Position numbers and translations under genes: made by a program | The notes under the pieces: generated by a model | Databases searched by the model: none | What the model saw: the letters and a program-made list of their open reading frames with translations, nothing else | What the model was told of the DNA's origin: nothing | In this document: positions 44,553 through 54,294 of the stretch, piece by piece | Numbering within the stretch: the first letter of the stretch is position 1 | How the letters are laid out: each line of letters opens with the position of its first letter | Origin: Methylovulum sp. | GTDB taxonomy: Bacteria > Pseudomonadota > Gammaproteobacteria > Methylococcales > Methylomonadaceae | DNA length: 64,000 bases | Direction: 5' to 3' | Assembly (NCBI RefSeq): GCF_028687615.1 | Contig: NZ_JAQTZU010000014.1 | Coordinates: 35,724 to 99,723 of the forward strand

Positions 44553-46835
44553 TTACCGTTTGAAAGCGGTTAATGCCAAAGCCACGCGGTGCATCATCTC
44601 GGCCCAATTATCCGTTTGGATTTGCCGGAACAACTTCATGGATGGATACCAAAGACAGGCTTCACCTGCCAGCAACCATCGCCAGTCGAAATGTTTGCCT
44701 AGCAACACCCAAACGGGTTTGCCCAACGCCCCCGCAAGATGTATGACCGAGGTGTCAACCCCGATCACCAAATCAAGTTGGGCGATCAAGGCGGCGGTAC
44801 GGGCGTAGTCGGTCAATTCCGGTTCCAGATTGATAGCCCCTTGTGCGGCGAGCAATTCAAGCTCATCGCTGGTCAACGGCGTTTGCAGGCTATAAAAATC
44901 CATTTCCGGCATCGACAATAGCGGTAGCCAGTCTGATAAAGAGCAAGAGCGGTGGTGGTCATTGGGGTGGATGCGGCTACCCGCCCAGCAAATGCCGACT
45001 TTTAATCCCTCCCCGGCGAGATGCGGTACGCCGATATGTTTGGGAACAGACAAATACGGCACGGCAACGGGTAGCGCATCCATGTCAATCATGTCAATGC
45101 CTAGAATATGCGGCAAGCTCAGGAGCGGGCAAAAATAATCAAAACTGTCCAGCGGCACATTGCCTACACGGGTTTCCGCCACGCCAGCCGTGTTTGCCAG
45201 TAAAGGGCGTAAGCTTTCAGGGCAAACCAGCAGCAATTTTTTGCAGCGTTGGGCAAGCAAGGGCAGGAAACGGGCGAATTGCAACGCGTCACCCGCGCCT
45301 TGTTCGGTATGCACCAACAAGGTTTTGTCGCTAATATCTTCACCTTGCCAGCGCGGTTGCGGGCAAACAAAAGGCGTAAAAGATCGGGTTTGCCAACGCC
45401 ATTCATATTCTTCCCAACCTTCTTTGAAACGGCCCAATTTCAGCAGGACCATCGCGCGGTTCGTATGCGCGATGGCGTATTGCTGGTCGGCAGCCAAAGC
45501 CTGTCCGTAATGGTGCAAGGCTTTGTCCCAGTTTTCTTGTGCGGCGAAACACAGGCCCAAACTGTTATGGGCTTCGGCATGATTGGCTTGCAGGGCAAGC
45601 AGTTGCAATAATTCCGTTTCGGCTTCCGACCAGCGTTCCAGATCGGCTAAGGCGACACCGAGATGAAAACGCGCCGGAATATGCCCAGGCGTTTCTGCCA
45701 ATAGTTGGCGATAAGCGGCAACCGCAGCTTCCAGATTGCCTTGATTATGCTGTTGCGTAGCCGCTTCGAAAGCGATGGCTACAGGTTCGGGGGTGGCCAC
45801 TTCGGCGAGTGCTTCATCGGGCAAGGAGTAGGACGTGCGGATTAGCGGATCGTCAATTTCCAGCAGAATCGGAAATCGGTGCGGTAACACTTGCACGGCG
45901 AACACTTCCTGCACCGAGCCGGTAAATGCCACGCAGCCCACGGTTTGCCCATTTTCTATGTCAACCACCCACACGCCGCAGTGCCGCTCGCCTGCTTGCG
46001 CCGTCAATGGCAAACCGGAAAACACCGCCGTCTCGCGCACTTGCGACAAACCAATGAATGCGTAACGTCCGGCAAAATCCAAACCACGCGTAAACCCCGG
46101 AACTTGGGCGATGACTTGGCGTTGCCCTGTTTGCGTATTGACCGTGCATAACTGCCCCGCACCCGATTCCAGATACCACAACTTATTTTGATACCAGCGT
46201 GGTGAGTGCGGCATCGACAGGCCCGTGCTGATGATGCGCCCATCGGGTACGCTCATCAGCAAACCGCCGGCCGCTTTATTGCTACGCCAACCCGCAGCGG
46301 TGTCAGTTTGTCCTAAAGCCGTGACAAAAGCCGGTTTGCCATTTTTTAAAGCCAGGCCGTTAAGATGGCAGCGGTCGCTTAAATCATAAGCCGTGATAAA
46401 CGGGGGCCGCCAGCGCGGCACGACGCTGTAGGCCGAATCGAGCGTACACAGACAGGACATGCGGGTGTTGACCAGCCACAATTCGCCATCATCGCTGTAA
46501 GCCAGTTCATGGATGTCGATGTCGCCGGTGATATGTACCGAGCGTGGCAAATAACAGGCATCGTGGGGGATTTCCCCGGGTAATTTTTGCCCGACAGCGG
46601 GCAGGTTGGCGTATTCCCACAATTGATAACCCGTGCCGACTGCCAAGCGTTCCCTATGCGCCGCTAAGCCCATCGGTTTGTCGAGCCCGCAAAAATGGGT
46701 GTTAAGGACATCATCCTGGGTGCGTAGGATGATTAATTGCCCGGCCTGATAAGTCGATACCAGCACCGACGCCCCCAAGAAATTAAGCAAAGCAGGAAAA
46801 GACGCGGTGTGTTGGCTGGCAAAGGGGATGCTCAT
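44553..46835 (-). CDS. TIGR03032-TPR-glycosyltransferase-like fusion protein
   Basis: 760 residues from the ATG at 46835 (a further ATG at 46898 lies in a mobile repeat). N-terminal TIGR03032/DUF4915 beta-propeller-like domain (about 1-345; VLVSTYQAGQLIILR, FCGLDKPMGLAAHRERLAVG, DIDIHELAYSDDGELWLVNT). A TPR array (about 355-470; AHNSLGLCFAAQENWDKALH) follows, then a GT9-like C-terminal region (about 500-760; WAGSRIHPNDHHRSCSLSDW, LVIGVDTSVIHLAGALGKPV). Each part is a known family; the three-part order suggests a role in protein glycosylation or a surface product. Role inferred. Confidence 0.87.
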   Translation of the reverse strand: MSIPFASQHTASFPALLNFLGASVLVSTYQAGQLIILRTQDDVLNTHFCGLDKPMGLAAHRERLAVGTGYQLWEYANLPAVGQKLPGEIPHDACYLPRSVHITGDIDIHELAYSDDGELWLVNTRMSCLCTLDSAYSVVPRWRPPFITAYDLSDRCHLNGLALKNGKPAFVTALGQTDTAAGWRSNKAAGGLLMSVPDGRIISTGLSMPHSPRWYQNKLWYLESGAGQLCTVNTQTGQRQVIAQVPGFTRGLDFAGRYAFIGLSQVRETAVFSGLPLTAQAGERHCGVWVVDIENGQTVGCVAFTGSVQEVFAVQVLPHRFPILLEIDDPLIRTSYSLPDEALAEVATPEPVAIAFEAATQQHNQGNLEAAVAAYRQLLAETPGHIPARFHLGVALADLERWSEAETELLQLLALQANHAEAHNSLGLCFAAQENWDKALHHYGQALAADQQYAIAHTNRAMVLLKLGRFKEGWEEYEWRWQTRSFTPFVCPQPRWQGEDISDKTLLVHTEQGAGDALQFARFLPLLAQRCKKLLLVCPESLRPLLANTAGVAETRVGNVPLDSFDYFCPLLSLPHILGIDMIDMDALPVAVPYLSVPKHIGVPHLAGEGLKVGICWAGSRIHPNDHHRSCSLSDWLPLLSMPEMDFYSLQTPLTSDELELLAAQGAINLEPELTDYARTAALIAQLDLVIGVDTSVIHLAGALGKPVWVLLGKHFDWRWLLAGEACLWYPSMKLFRQIQTDNWAEMMHRVALALTAFKR

Positions 46836-46858
46836 GGCTTGGGTTCCAAAAAATGGCG

Positions 46859-47064
46859 TAGGAGGTGTTTTAAAAGTGCCGTGTGAGGCTCGCGACACTT
46901 TTAGGAACGGGCATGAAATAATTTCCGCAACAGCTCGTCAGTTGCTTTCAGGTTTTGAAAACCTGAAAGCTTTTAGCTTTAACACAGTTGCTTTCAGGTT
47001 TTTAAAACCTGAAAGGTCTTGATCCGCGAATTTATTCCATGCACCTTCCTTAAAACACCTCCTA
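46859..47064. mobile_element. 206-bp MITE-like element, TAGGAGGTGTTTTAA ends
   Basis: TAGGAGGTGTTTTAA (46859-46873) and its exact inverted copy (47050-47064). Inside are two REP palindromes (46944-46970 and 46990-47016, GCTTTCAGG arms). The left end supplies codons upstream of the ATG at 46835, which argues for that start. Confidence 0.85.
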
Positions 47065-47410
47065 AGATTAGAAGCGGTTGGATTGTCGCTATTTATCATA
47101 GCCACTGAATCGGAGCAAGCACACTTAAAGAAGGGGAATAAGTACAAAAACTGTTTTGCATTCCGACATTGGGTGGTTGCTGTACTACTGTCTTTTATCA
47201 CAGTGTACCCGCAGGCTACCAGTTGAATTGCCGTCGCAGTGAAACTACGCAAGTGGTTTTTCATTTAACTGTTGATGAGTAAAAACCTTTTATGCCCCAG
47301 CAGGTAAGGTTTGTGCTCCAAAAATACAACGGTTAGATTCGATTCCAAATCCTTAGATTAGTTTTAATTCAACCATGACTCAATAGTGAATCCAGTTGTT
47401 ATCCGATGGG
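47065..47410. other. Gap between the MITE and the beta-helix gene
   Basis: 346 bp with no recognisable gene. A minus-strand ORF (46938-47264) spans part of it but is half made of the MITE and has no family match. Confidence 0.4.
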
Positions 47411-48904
47411 TTATTGGCACACCCAAGCACTACGCAAGGCGTTTATTTGCGTGATTAACGCCGCAATTTGACTGCCAGTCGCATAATCAGTCTTGTCTGG
47501 TAAATTGTCCGCATCGAGACGGGTGAGGGTTTTTGATAGTTGGCTGCAAGCCTGGGTGTTTAGCGATGCTATTTTATTGTCACCCGCCGTCAACAACTGG
47601 TTGCGTACCGCATTGAGTTTATAAGTCGGATTGGAGCCAATGCCAACGATACCGCCACCAGAAACTTGGGCATCAAAAAAATTGATCAATGTTTTTATGT
47701 TGGCGGGTATCGGTTTTATTTGCTCGAAAGCCCCAATATCACAAATTCCGCCTATTGGTTGCGGACGGCTGACATAGCGTTGGTCAGTTTTTTTGCAAAG
47801 CGTGTTGGCAACATTGGCGGCAGGGCTAATGTTACGCAGGGCGTGGGTTAAGGTGGCGCCGCCGTTGTCCAGTAATGGGGCGAGCTTGGGGTCGCCGCTG
47901 AGAGGGGCGTTACAAGCGCCGTCTTCAATGAGGTTAGTGCCCCGCAAGGTAATGGCGGCAGGGGCGGAAAAACAATCCGTCCCGCCTGTGCTATTGGCAA
48001 TGAGGCTGTTGGTCAAAGTCAGCGAGCCGTTGTTCTGGATGCCGGCGTTAACGCCATGGGCGATGCGGTTATTCGAGACAGTGCTGTGCACGAGTGCCAT
48101 GGTGCCGCTGTTCTGGATAGCGCCGATGCCATATTGCGCCGGATCCAAACTGCTGTTGCCGGAGACCGTGCTGTTGATTAAGGTCATGGTGCTGGTCTCA
48201 ATGTTAACAATGCCGGCGACCCCGCCGTTAATGGTGTGATTGCCGGAAACGGTGCTGTTGATCAGCGTTGTGGTGCCACGGATATTGGCAAGGGCGGTGG
48301 CGCCCTGATTGCCCGAAACCGTACTGTTGTTCAGGGCCAAAACCGCCTTGTATCCATTAGCGATGCCACTACCTAGTGCGCCTGTACCTAAAGCGGCATT
48401 GCCCGCAATGGTGCTGTTGATCAGCGTTAGGGAGCTTCCGTTCAAAACGCCTGCGCCATAGCCATCAAAAAAGTTATCGATCTCCAGTTTTCCGCCCGAT
48501 ACGGTGAGATTGTTCAATATCAGGTTACCATTATTGCCGATGCGGAACAGACGGAAACTAGGGGTGTCGGCGGCATTGCTACGTTTTATGACCGCGCCAT
48601 TGCCATTGACCGTAATTTTACTGGTGATGGACGGCAGGCCATTTGGCCCTTGGTTTAGGTTGTTTACCGTGTTAAGCGTATAAGTTTGATTGGCCTTCAG
48701 GCGCAGAATATCAGCACTGCTACCCGCCGGGCAACCGCCTACGCCATCGGTATCCGAATCCGTATTGGCATTGTTAATGGCATTGGCCAGCGTACAAGTT
48801 CCGCCGACATTGATAGTGCCGGCATGAACCGGACTGATGGCTAGGGCTAATGCCAAGGCTAAAGCATGGCGGTGAAACGGCAAGCAATTAATAAGGGTGT
48901 TCAT
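47411..48904 (-). CDS. Exported right-handed beta-helix protein
   Basis: 497 residues. Signal peptide of about 28 residues (RHALALALALAISPVHA). Polymorphic-outer-membrane/choice-of-anchor Q-like start (GTCTLANAINNANTDSD). Tandem LINSTVSGN repeats (about 150-290) predict a right-handed beta-helix, followed by SISPAANVANTLC-type and GGICDIGAFEQ motifs found at the end of such domains. The C-terminal 100 residues look helical. Surface or periplasmic location is inferred. Confidence 0.85.
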   Translation of the reverse strand: MNTLINCLPFHRHALALALALAISPVHAGTINVGGTCTLANAINNANTDSDTDGVGGCPAGSSADILRLKANQTYTLNTVNNLNQGPNGLPSITSKITVNGNGAVIKRSNAADTPSFRLFRIGNNGNLILNNLTVSGGKLEIDNFFDGYGAGVLNGSSLTLINSTIAGNAALGTGALGSGIANGYKAVLALNNSTVSGNQGATALANIRGTTTLINSTVSGNHTINGGVAGIVNIETSTMTLINSTVSGNSSLDPAQYGIGAIQNSGTMALVHSTVSNNRIAHGVNAGIQNNGSLTLTNSLIANSTGGTDCFSAPAAITLRGTNLIEDGACNAPLSGDPKLAPLLDNGGATLTHALRNISPAANVANTLCKKTDQRYVSRPQPIGGICDIGAFEQIKPIPANIKTLINFFDAQVSGGGIVGIGSNPTYKLNAVRNQLLTAGDNKIASLNTQACSQLSKTLTRLDADNLPDKTDYATGSQIAALITQINALRSAWVCQ

Positions 48905-49339
48905 GATAATGTCCTTTAGGCTAGGTAAGGGTTATTGGTCGTGTTGGTTGTGATAAAACTCAATCTTCCTGTGCGGGTTATGGTGTAATTTCAATTACGG
49001 TCTAAATATAAGGCGGGACGGAAAAATAACTATGTGACTTATTAACTGATTTTAGGTATTAATTAACCAAAAGAACGGCTTGTCCTGGGCGTACCTGTGG
49101 CTAAGGCCAGAGCTAAGGCATGACGGCGGAAAGGAAAAGCATTGCTGTGCGAGGTCTGATAATTTCCTTAAATGATTGGGTGACAGGTTGTTTAAGCTTA
49201 AATTGGCTTTAATTCAATTGAGTATAGTAGCATCATCATAACGTTTCATCGTATCAACGATCCCGACAATACCGTTACGGAAGCAGTATAAGATTATTCT
49301 GGAATAATTTAAGTAATGTAGGTCGGGTTAGCGATAGCG
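48905..49339. other. Gap with remnant sequences
   Basis: 435 bp. Contains the signal-peptide remnant at 49076-49143 and, at the right edge (49319-49339), a truncated arm of the GTAGGTCGGGTTAGCGATAGC repeat. Otherwise AT-rich and empty. Confidence 0.5.
49076..49143 (-). pseudogene. Remnant of a second beta-helix gene start
   Basis: On the minus strand this reads NAFPFRRHALALALATGTP, clearly related to CLPFHRHALALALALAISP of the intact neighbour. Only the signal-peptide part survives, so a paralogous copy was lost. Confidence 0.6.
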
Positions 49340-49357
49340 CTTGTGCCCCAGAGGGTA
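49340..49357 (+). repeat. 18-bp mini-insert at the edge of a transposase remnant
   Basis: CTTGTGCCC-CAGA-GGGTA, identical to the copy at 63806. It sits exactly between a truncated REP arm and the first recognisable transposase codons. Confidence 0.7.
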
Positions 49358-49446
49358 TCAGTCAGTTGGAATTGGCGGGTCGACAGGCTGTGCGCGGCTG
49401 GATGAAGGGCTTCAATCAAGAAGTCCTGTTCGTCCGGCGGGTCTTT

Positions 49447-49463
49447 TACCCATAGGGCACAAG
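49447..49463 (-). repeat. 17-bp mini-insert inside the transposase remnant (first)
   Basis: TACCC-ATA-GGGCACAAG. It shifts the frame between RVF and TNKDG; removing exactly 17 bases rejoins RVFTNKDGS, the sequence expected for this family. Confidence 0.8.
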
Positions 49464-49679
49464 ACAAACAAAGACGGCAGCATCGGTTTGTTGAACCGGG
49501 TATGCAGCGATTGGGCGTGCGACGGCGGACAGGCCTCGGCCCTCTACCAAAAACGGTGGAAGGTCGAAGAGTTCCATAAGTCTCTGAAATCCAACGCGGG
49601 ATTGGCAAAGTCGCCGACCCGCACCGTCACCACCCAGAACAACCACCTCTTCATGTCCATCTATGCCGTGTTTCGTAGG

Positions 49680-49696
49680 TGCCCTGTGGGTACAAG
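49680..49696 (-). repeat. 17-bp mini-insert inside the transposase remnant (second)
   Basis: TGCCC-TGT-GGGTACAAG. Removing these 17 bases rejoins AVFRR to LECLKIKHK, the expected transposase C terminus. Confidence 0.8.
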
Positions 49697-49723
49697 CTGG
49701 AATGTTTGAAGATCAAACATAAA

Positions 49724-49863
49724 GGCTATGTCACCGTTAATTATGGAAGCCTTAAACGACGCGGCTTTGAGAGAAAACTACAATCCGCATGAAATAAGGC
49801 TTTTCGCAGAAAATAAAATTTTTTCAACAATTAACGGTTACATAAATTAACGGTTACATAGCC
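49724..49863. mobile_element. 140-bp MITE with 8-bp target duplication
   Basis: Ends GGCTATGTCACCGTTAATT (49724-49742) and its inverted copy with one mismatch (49845-49863). The target AACATAAA is duplicated at 49716-49723 and 49864-49871. Excision leaves the transposase frame intact across the site. A partial internal duplication of the right end (TTAACGGTTACATAAA) is present. Confidence 0.93.
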
Positions 49864-49978
49864 AACATAAAACCAACCATTTCGCCACGCGGGCGAAGCT
49901 GTTTATAAAAGCAAACCAGATGGCGTATGAAGAGTTGCAGAAATTACGGGCTGCGTAACATCAGTTATTAAATCCAGA

Positions 49979-50240
49979 TCAACTAAACGCCTGGTACTCC
50001 CTCGCTTTAATTAAGCGGTAACTATTCGGTTTCTTAGCCATCTCTTTGATGTGCGCGCCTTCTTCCGGAGTCGGCGAGCCTCGATTGTCTAGCCAATTGC
50101 TCAAACAAGCCTGAAGCCGATTCGCGGGTGCCGGCGATATGCTGCGGTTTGGGATGTTCATTAAAGACAGGATTGGCGATGCAGGTCGTTGCGACACCGA
50201 TTAAGTTGGTGCTGTGACGGAGATATGCGGCATGGGGCAT
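49979..50240 (-). pseudogene. Possible decayed gene, not recognised
   Basis: Two overlapping minus-strand frames each look partly coding: FNEHPKPQHIAGTRESASGL and FEQLARQSRLADSG in one, HIKEMAKKPNSYRLIKAREY in the other. A single frameshift near 50050-50090 would join them into about 85 residues. No family match comes to mind. Confidence 0.3.
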
Positions 50241-50659
50241 GGGAAAAATCTCCAGGCATGATTATCAAATGAGGTCATTTTTACACCGGATTGTTAATTT
50301 GCCCAGACAGCCTGTGGCTATGTCATATTTCCAGCAATAGTCTGTTTTTTTGTTGTGTTTGTTGTATAGCCGACATATTCGTCTTCCTAGTAGCATTATT
50401 TTTCTCATAATTATAAAGGTTTTTCGACCGGCGTTAATCCGGTATGGATGTTGCAATAGCTTTGAGCAGCAGTATCGGCAGGAGGGCAGCACCGCTTACT
50501 GCACTAAAAATAATAACGACACAGCGTTTCCAAACGCCTGCATGCTTGCCTGATAAACGGAGGCGGCATACTGGAAAAAGAATAGGTTGGAAACGCGGTA
50601 CTGAAGAAAGTCCATGCGATATTCTTCACAAGCTACACAACAACGCCAGGAGTTCCTGA
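50241..50659. other. Leader region of the hydrogenase operon
   Basis: 419 bp. No convincing ORF; short overlapping frames lack ribosome sites. It should contain the hya promoter. I do not see a clear sigma-54 (GG-N10-GC) element. An AGGAG site lies just before the hyaA ATG. Confidence 0.45.
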
Positions 50660-51751
50660 ATGAATGAAACCTTTTACGATGTCATGCGTAGGCAAGGCAT
50701 TACCCGCCGCAGTTTTCTCAAGTTTTGCAGCCTAACCGCCGCATCGCTGGGGCTTGCTCCTTCTTTCGCGCCGAAAATCGCCCATGCGATGGAGACCAAG
50801 CCGCGCATTCCGGTGTTGTGGCTGCACGGCCTGGAATGCACCTGTTGCTCGGAATCCTTTATCCGCTCCGGTCATCCTTTAGCCAAAGACGTGATCCTGT
50901 CGATGCTGTCGCTGGATTATGACGACACCATCATGGCGGCGGCGGGCCACAACGCCGAAGCCATCATTGACGAAATTGTCGAGAAATACAAAGGCAATTA
51001 CATCTTGGCTGTTGAAGGCAATGCGCCGTTGGCCGAGGACGGCATGTACTGCATCATCGGCGGCAAACCGTTCGTCGAACAGCTCAAATATGCCGCCGAA
51101 AGCTGCAAGGCGATTATTTCCTGGGGTTCGTGCGCGTCTTGGGGGTGTGTACAGGCCGCCAAGCCCAACCCGACCCAAGCGACGCCGACCCATAAAATAC
51201 CCGGCTTGGCCGACAAGCCCATCATTAAAGTGCCCGGCTGTCCGCCTATTGCCGAAGTGATGACGGCGGTGGTGGCGTATTTGCTGACCTTTGACAAATT
51301 GCCGACTTTGGACAAACAAGGCCGTCCACAAATGTTCTACAGCCAGCGCATCCATGATAAATGCTACCGCCGTCCACATTTTGACGCAGGGCAATTCGTT
51401 GAGCATTGGGACGATGAAGCCGCACGGCAAGGCCATTGCCTGTACAAAATGGGCTGCAAAGGGCCGACCACGTACAACGCCTGTTCCACGGTGCGTTGGA
51501 ATGAAGGCTTATCGTTCCCGATCCAGTCCGGTCACGGCTGCATTGGCTGCTCCGAAGACGGTTTCTGGGATAAAGGCAGTTTCTACGAGCGCCTCACCGA
51601 CATTAACCAGTTCGGCATCGAAGCCAACGCTGATGCCGTCGGCGGTACTGCTGCCGCCGTGGTCGGTCTGGGCGTCGCTGCCCATGCCGGGTTGACCGCG
51701 CTGAACCGATCTAAAAAATCCGGCGATAAACAACCAGGAGCGCAGCAATAA
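50660..51751 (+). CDS. hyaA: [NiFe]-hydrogenase small subunit, oxygen-tolerant group 1d type
   Basis: 363 residues. Twin-arginine leader [20 protein letters not shown] (about 14-33). Cys60, Cys62 and Cys63 in [10 protein letters not shown], Cys158 and Cys163 in [10 protein letters not shown] and Cys194 in VPGCPP form the six-cysteine proximal cluster site that marks oxygen-tolerant enzymes; sensitive ones have Gly at positions equivalent to 62 and 163. Medial and distal cluster ligands are in [30 protein letters not shown] and [11 protein letters not shown]-terminal hydrophobic anchor (about 330-350) tethers it to the membrane. Stop/start overlap by one base with hyaB. Confidence 0.97.
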   Translation: MNETFYDVMRRQGITRRSFLKFCSLTAASLGLAPSFAPKIAHAMETKPRIPVLWLHGLECTCCSESFIRSGHPLAKDVILSMLSLDYDDTIMAAAGHNAEAIIDEIVEKYKGNYILAVEGNAPLAEDGMYCIIGGKPFVEQLKYAAESCKAIISWGSCASWGCVQAAKPNPTQATPTHKIPGLADKPIIKVPGCPPIAEVMTAVVAYLLTFDKLPTLDKQGRPQMFYSQRIHDKCYRRPHFDAGQFVEHWDDEAARQGHCLYKMGCKGPTTYNACSTVRWNEGLSFPIQSGHGCIGCSEDGFWDKGSFYERLTDINQFGIEANADAVGGTAAAVVGLGVAAHAGLTALNRSKKSGDKQPGAQQ

Positions 51752-53547
51752 TGACAGTCACCAAAACCCCCAACGGCTTTAACCTGAATGACGCAGGCCG
51801 GCGTGTCATCGTCGATCCGGTCACGCGCATCGAAGGACACATGCGCTGCGAAGTCAATATCGACGACGACAACATCATCCGCAACGCCGTCTCCAGCGGC
51901 ACGATGTGGCGCGGCCTTGAAGTGATCCTGAAAGGCCGCGACCCGCGCGATGCCTGGGCCTTCGTGCAGCGCATCTGCGGTGTCTGCACGGGTACCCACG
52001 CCTTGACCTCGGTGCGCGCGGTCGAGGATGCGCTAAAAATACAGATTCCTGAAAACGCCAATTCAATACGCAACCTGATGCAGCTCAGCCTGCAAGTGCA
52101 AGACCATCTGGTGCATTTTTATCATTTGCACGCCTTGGATTGGGTCAATCCGGTCAATGCGCTGAAAGCCGACCCCGCCGCGACTTCGGCCTTGCAGCAA
52201 TCCATTTCGCCGCATAACCCCAAATCGTCACCCGGTTATTTCCGCGACACGCAAAACCGTTTGCTGAAATTTGTCGAATCCGGGCAATTGGGCCCGTTCA
52301 AGAACGGTTATTGGACGAACCCGGCTTATTTATTGTCGCCGGAAGCGGACTTGATGGCGGTCACGCATTATCTGGAAGCCTTGGACTTCCAAAAAGACAT
52401 TATGAAAATCCGCACCATCTTCGGCGGCAAGGACCCGCATCCGAACTGGCTGGTCGGCGGCGTACCGTGCGCGATCAATATCGACGGCATAGGTGCGGTG
52501 GGCGCGGTCAATATGGAGCGGCTGAATCTGGTCTCGTCCATCATCGACCGCACCATCACCTTTATCGACCAAGTTTACATCCCTGATCTGCTCGCTATTG
52601 CCCAGTTTTATAAAGGCTGGATGTACGGCGGCGGTTTGTCCGGGACTAGCCTGTTGGCCTACGGCGACATCCCCGATAACGCCAACGACTATTCGGCGGC
52701 GAATCTGCTGATGCCGCGCGGTGCGATCATCAATGGCGATTTGACCAAAGTCCATGACGTCGATTTGGCCGATCCCGAACAAATCAAGGAATTCATCCCG
52801 CACTCTTGGTATAAATACCCGGACGAAGCGCTGGGCCTGCATCCGTGGGACGGCATCACTGAACCCAATTACAAACTGGGGCCGAACACGAAAGGCGACC
52901 GCACCCATATCCAGGAACTGGACGAAGCGGCCAAATATTCGTGGATCAAAGCCCCGCGCTGGCGCGGCCATGCGATGGAAGTGGGGCCGTTGGCGCGTTA
53001 TGTGGTCGGCTATGCGCAAGGCAACAAGGAAATCACCGAGCAGATAAATTTTGTGTTGAAAACGTTGGACGTGCCGGTCACGGCCTTGTTCTCGACCTTG
53101 GGCCGGACCGCCGCGCGCGGTCTCGAAGCGCAATGGGCGGCGGGCAAGATGCGCTATTTTATGGATAAGATGATGGCGAATATCAAGTCCGGCGACTTGG
53201 CGACCGCGAACGTCACGAAATGGGATCCTGAAACCTGGCCTAGCAGCGTCAAAGGCGTAGGCTTCACCGAAGCGCCGCGCGGCGCGTTGGGGCATTGGCT
53301 CAAAATAGAAGATACCAAGATCGCCAATTACCAGTGCGTGGTGCCGACGACCTGGAACGGTTCGCCGCGCGACGAGCAAGGCAATATCGGCGCGTTCGAG
53401 GCGGCGTTGATGAACACCAAAGTCGAACGTCCCGAGGAGCCTGTGGAAATTTTGCGCACCTTGCACAGTTTCGACCCGTGTCTGGCGTGTTCTACGCATA
53501 TCATCAGCCCGGACGGTACGGAATTGACGCAGGTTAAGGTGCGTTAG
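51751..53547 (+). CDS. hyaB: [NiFe]-hydrogenase large subunit
   Basis: 598 residues. The active-site motifs are [10 protein letters not shown] (Cys76, Cys79) near the N terminus and DPCLACSTH (Cys577, Cys580) near the C terminus. A 15-residue C-terminal peptide after His583 would be cut off by the HyaD protease once nickel is inserted. [11 protein letters not shown] and [13 protein letters not shown] are also family signatures. Oxidises hydrogen in the periplasm as a dimer with HyaA. Confidence 0.98.
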   Translation: MTVTKTPNGFNLNDAGRRVIVDPVTRIEGHMRCEVNIDDDNIIRNAVSSGTMWRGLEVILKGRDPRDAWAFVQRICGVCTGTHALTSVRAVEDALKIQIPENANSIRNLMQLSLQVQDHLVHFYHLHALDWVNPVNALKADPAATSALQQSISPHNPKSSPGYFRDTQNRLLKFVESGQLGPFKNGYWTNPAYLLSPEADLMAVTHYLEALDFQKDIMKIRTIFGGKDPHPNWLVGGVPCAINIDGIGAVGAVNMERLNLVSSIIDRTITFIDQVYIPDLLAIAQFYKGWMYGGGLSGTSLLAYGDIPDNANDYSAANLLMPRGAIINGDLTKVHDVDLADPEQIKEFIPHSWYKYPDEALGLHPWDGITEPNYKLGPNTKGDRTHIQELDEAAKYSWIKAPRWRGHAMEVGPLARYVVGYAQGNKEITEQINFVLKTLDVPVTALFSTLGRTAARGLEAQWAAGKMRYFMDKMMANIKSGDLATANVTKWDPETWPSSVKGVGFTEAPRGALGHWLKIEDTKIANYQCVVPTTWNGSPRDEQGNIGAFEAALMNTKVERPEEPVEILRTLHSFDPCLACSTHIISPDGTELTQVKVR

Positions 53548-53666
53548 GAGAGCTATTACGACATTTTGTTGCGTCGTTTTTCGTGCTATGTTCATGTCGC
53601 GTGCGTAATTACGCACGCTATTGTTCAGAAAAACACCCGAAGCAACCCATCAAAATGGAGTGAATT

Positions 53667-53900
53667 ATGCGGCAAATCATTACGATAGACGATGCCTTGT
53701 TAAAAAGTGCAAGCTACTGTTTAGCAACGGATGACATTAATGAAATGGTCAATATTGCGCTACATGAACGCATTAAAAATCATCCCGTTGCTACTGACAA
53801 ACGCCGCCAACCTCCCGCTTCTATTGCAGGTAAAGGAAAAATATTAGCGGACTTGGTTGTACCGTGTGTCGATAGCGAGGATTTTGAGTGTCTGAAATGA
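53667..53900 (+). CDS. vapB: VapB-type antitoxin
   Basis: 77 residues. N-terminal RHH-like QIITIDDALLKSASYCLATD and EMVNIALHERIK, linker, and the toxin-binding C terminus GKGKILADLVVPCVDSEDFE. Its stop overlaps the vapC ATG (ATGA). Inserted between hyaB and hupE, breaking the hydrogenase operon order. Confidence 0.87.
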   Translation: MRQIITIDDALLKSASYCLATDDINEMVNIALHERIKNHPVATDKRRQPPASIAGKGKILADLVVPCVDSEDFECLK

Positions 53901-54285
53901 TTGTGTTAGACACGCATATCTGGGTTTGGTGGTTGAACGATAAAGACCGCTATTTATCAACACGGCAAATAGACACGATAGAGCAAGCTGAACGGGTTGC
54001 TGTTTCGGTTGTATCCTGTTTTGAAGTCGCTCAAATCGTTAAAAAAGGACGTTTGTTGTTGCCTTTGCCCGTCAATGAGTGGTTGCAAGAAGCCTTACAA
54101 CCCGCAGGTGTTGAGCGTTGCCTTTATCCGTAACCATTGCCTGTCGTGCAGTCGATTTAACGCCTGTCCACAAAGATCCCTTTGACCGTTTGATTATTGC
54201 AACAGTCTTGGGCTATTCCAGTCAGTTGATGAGCATTGACAGCAATTTTAAACATTATCCCGAATTACAAAATCATTTGATTTAG
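53897..54285 (+). pseudogene. vapC: VapC PIN-domain toxin, frameshifted
   Basis: The frame from ATG 53897 (MIVLDTHIWVWWLNDKDR, first catalytic Asp; VSVVSCFEVAQIVKKGRLLL, catalytic Glu) is lost near 54115-54125. The rest of the PIN domain (ACRAVDLTPVHKDPFDRLII, then LMSIDSNFKHYPEL) continues in another frame to a TAG at 54283-54285. One missing T in a CGTTGCC stretch would explain the shift. Either a real inactivation or a sequencing error. Confidence 0.85.
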
Positions 54286-54294
54286 GAGTTAACC

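Larger units (their letters stand above)
49358..49958 (+). pseudogene. IS4-type transposase, C-terminal remnant, four times interrupted
   Basis: Reads SQLELAGRQAVRGWMKGF and VLFVRRVF, then (after a 17-bp insert) TNKDGSIGLLNRVCSD and LYQKRWKVEEFHKSLKSNAG (catalytic Glu region of the DDE fold), LFMSIYAVFRR, (second 17-bp insert) LECLKIKHK, (140-bp MITE) TNHFATRAKLFIKANQMAYE and the stop at 49956-49958. Taking out the two small inserts and the MITE with one target copy restores one continuous C-terminal domain. The N-terminal half is missing. Confidence 0.88.

Noticed and set aside
46938..47264. 108-codon minus-strand ORF
   Set aside because: Half lies inside the MITE and its REP palindromes; no recognisable domain.
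50350..50659. Short ORFs in the hydrogenase leader
   Set aside because: Overlapping frames with rare-codon, low-complexity translations and no ribosome sites.
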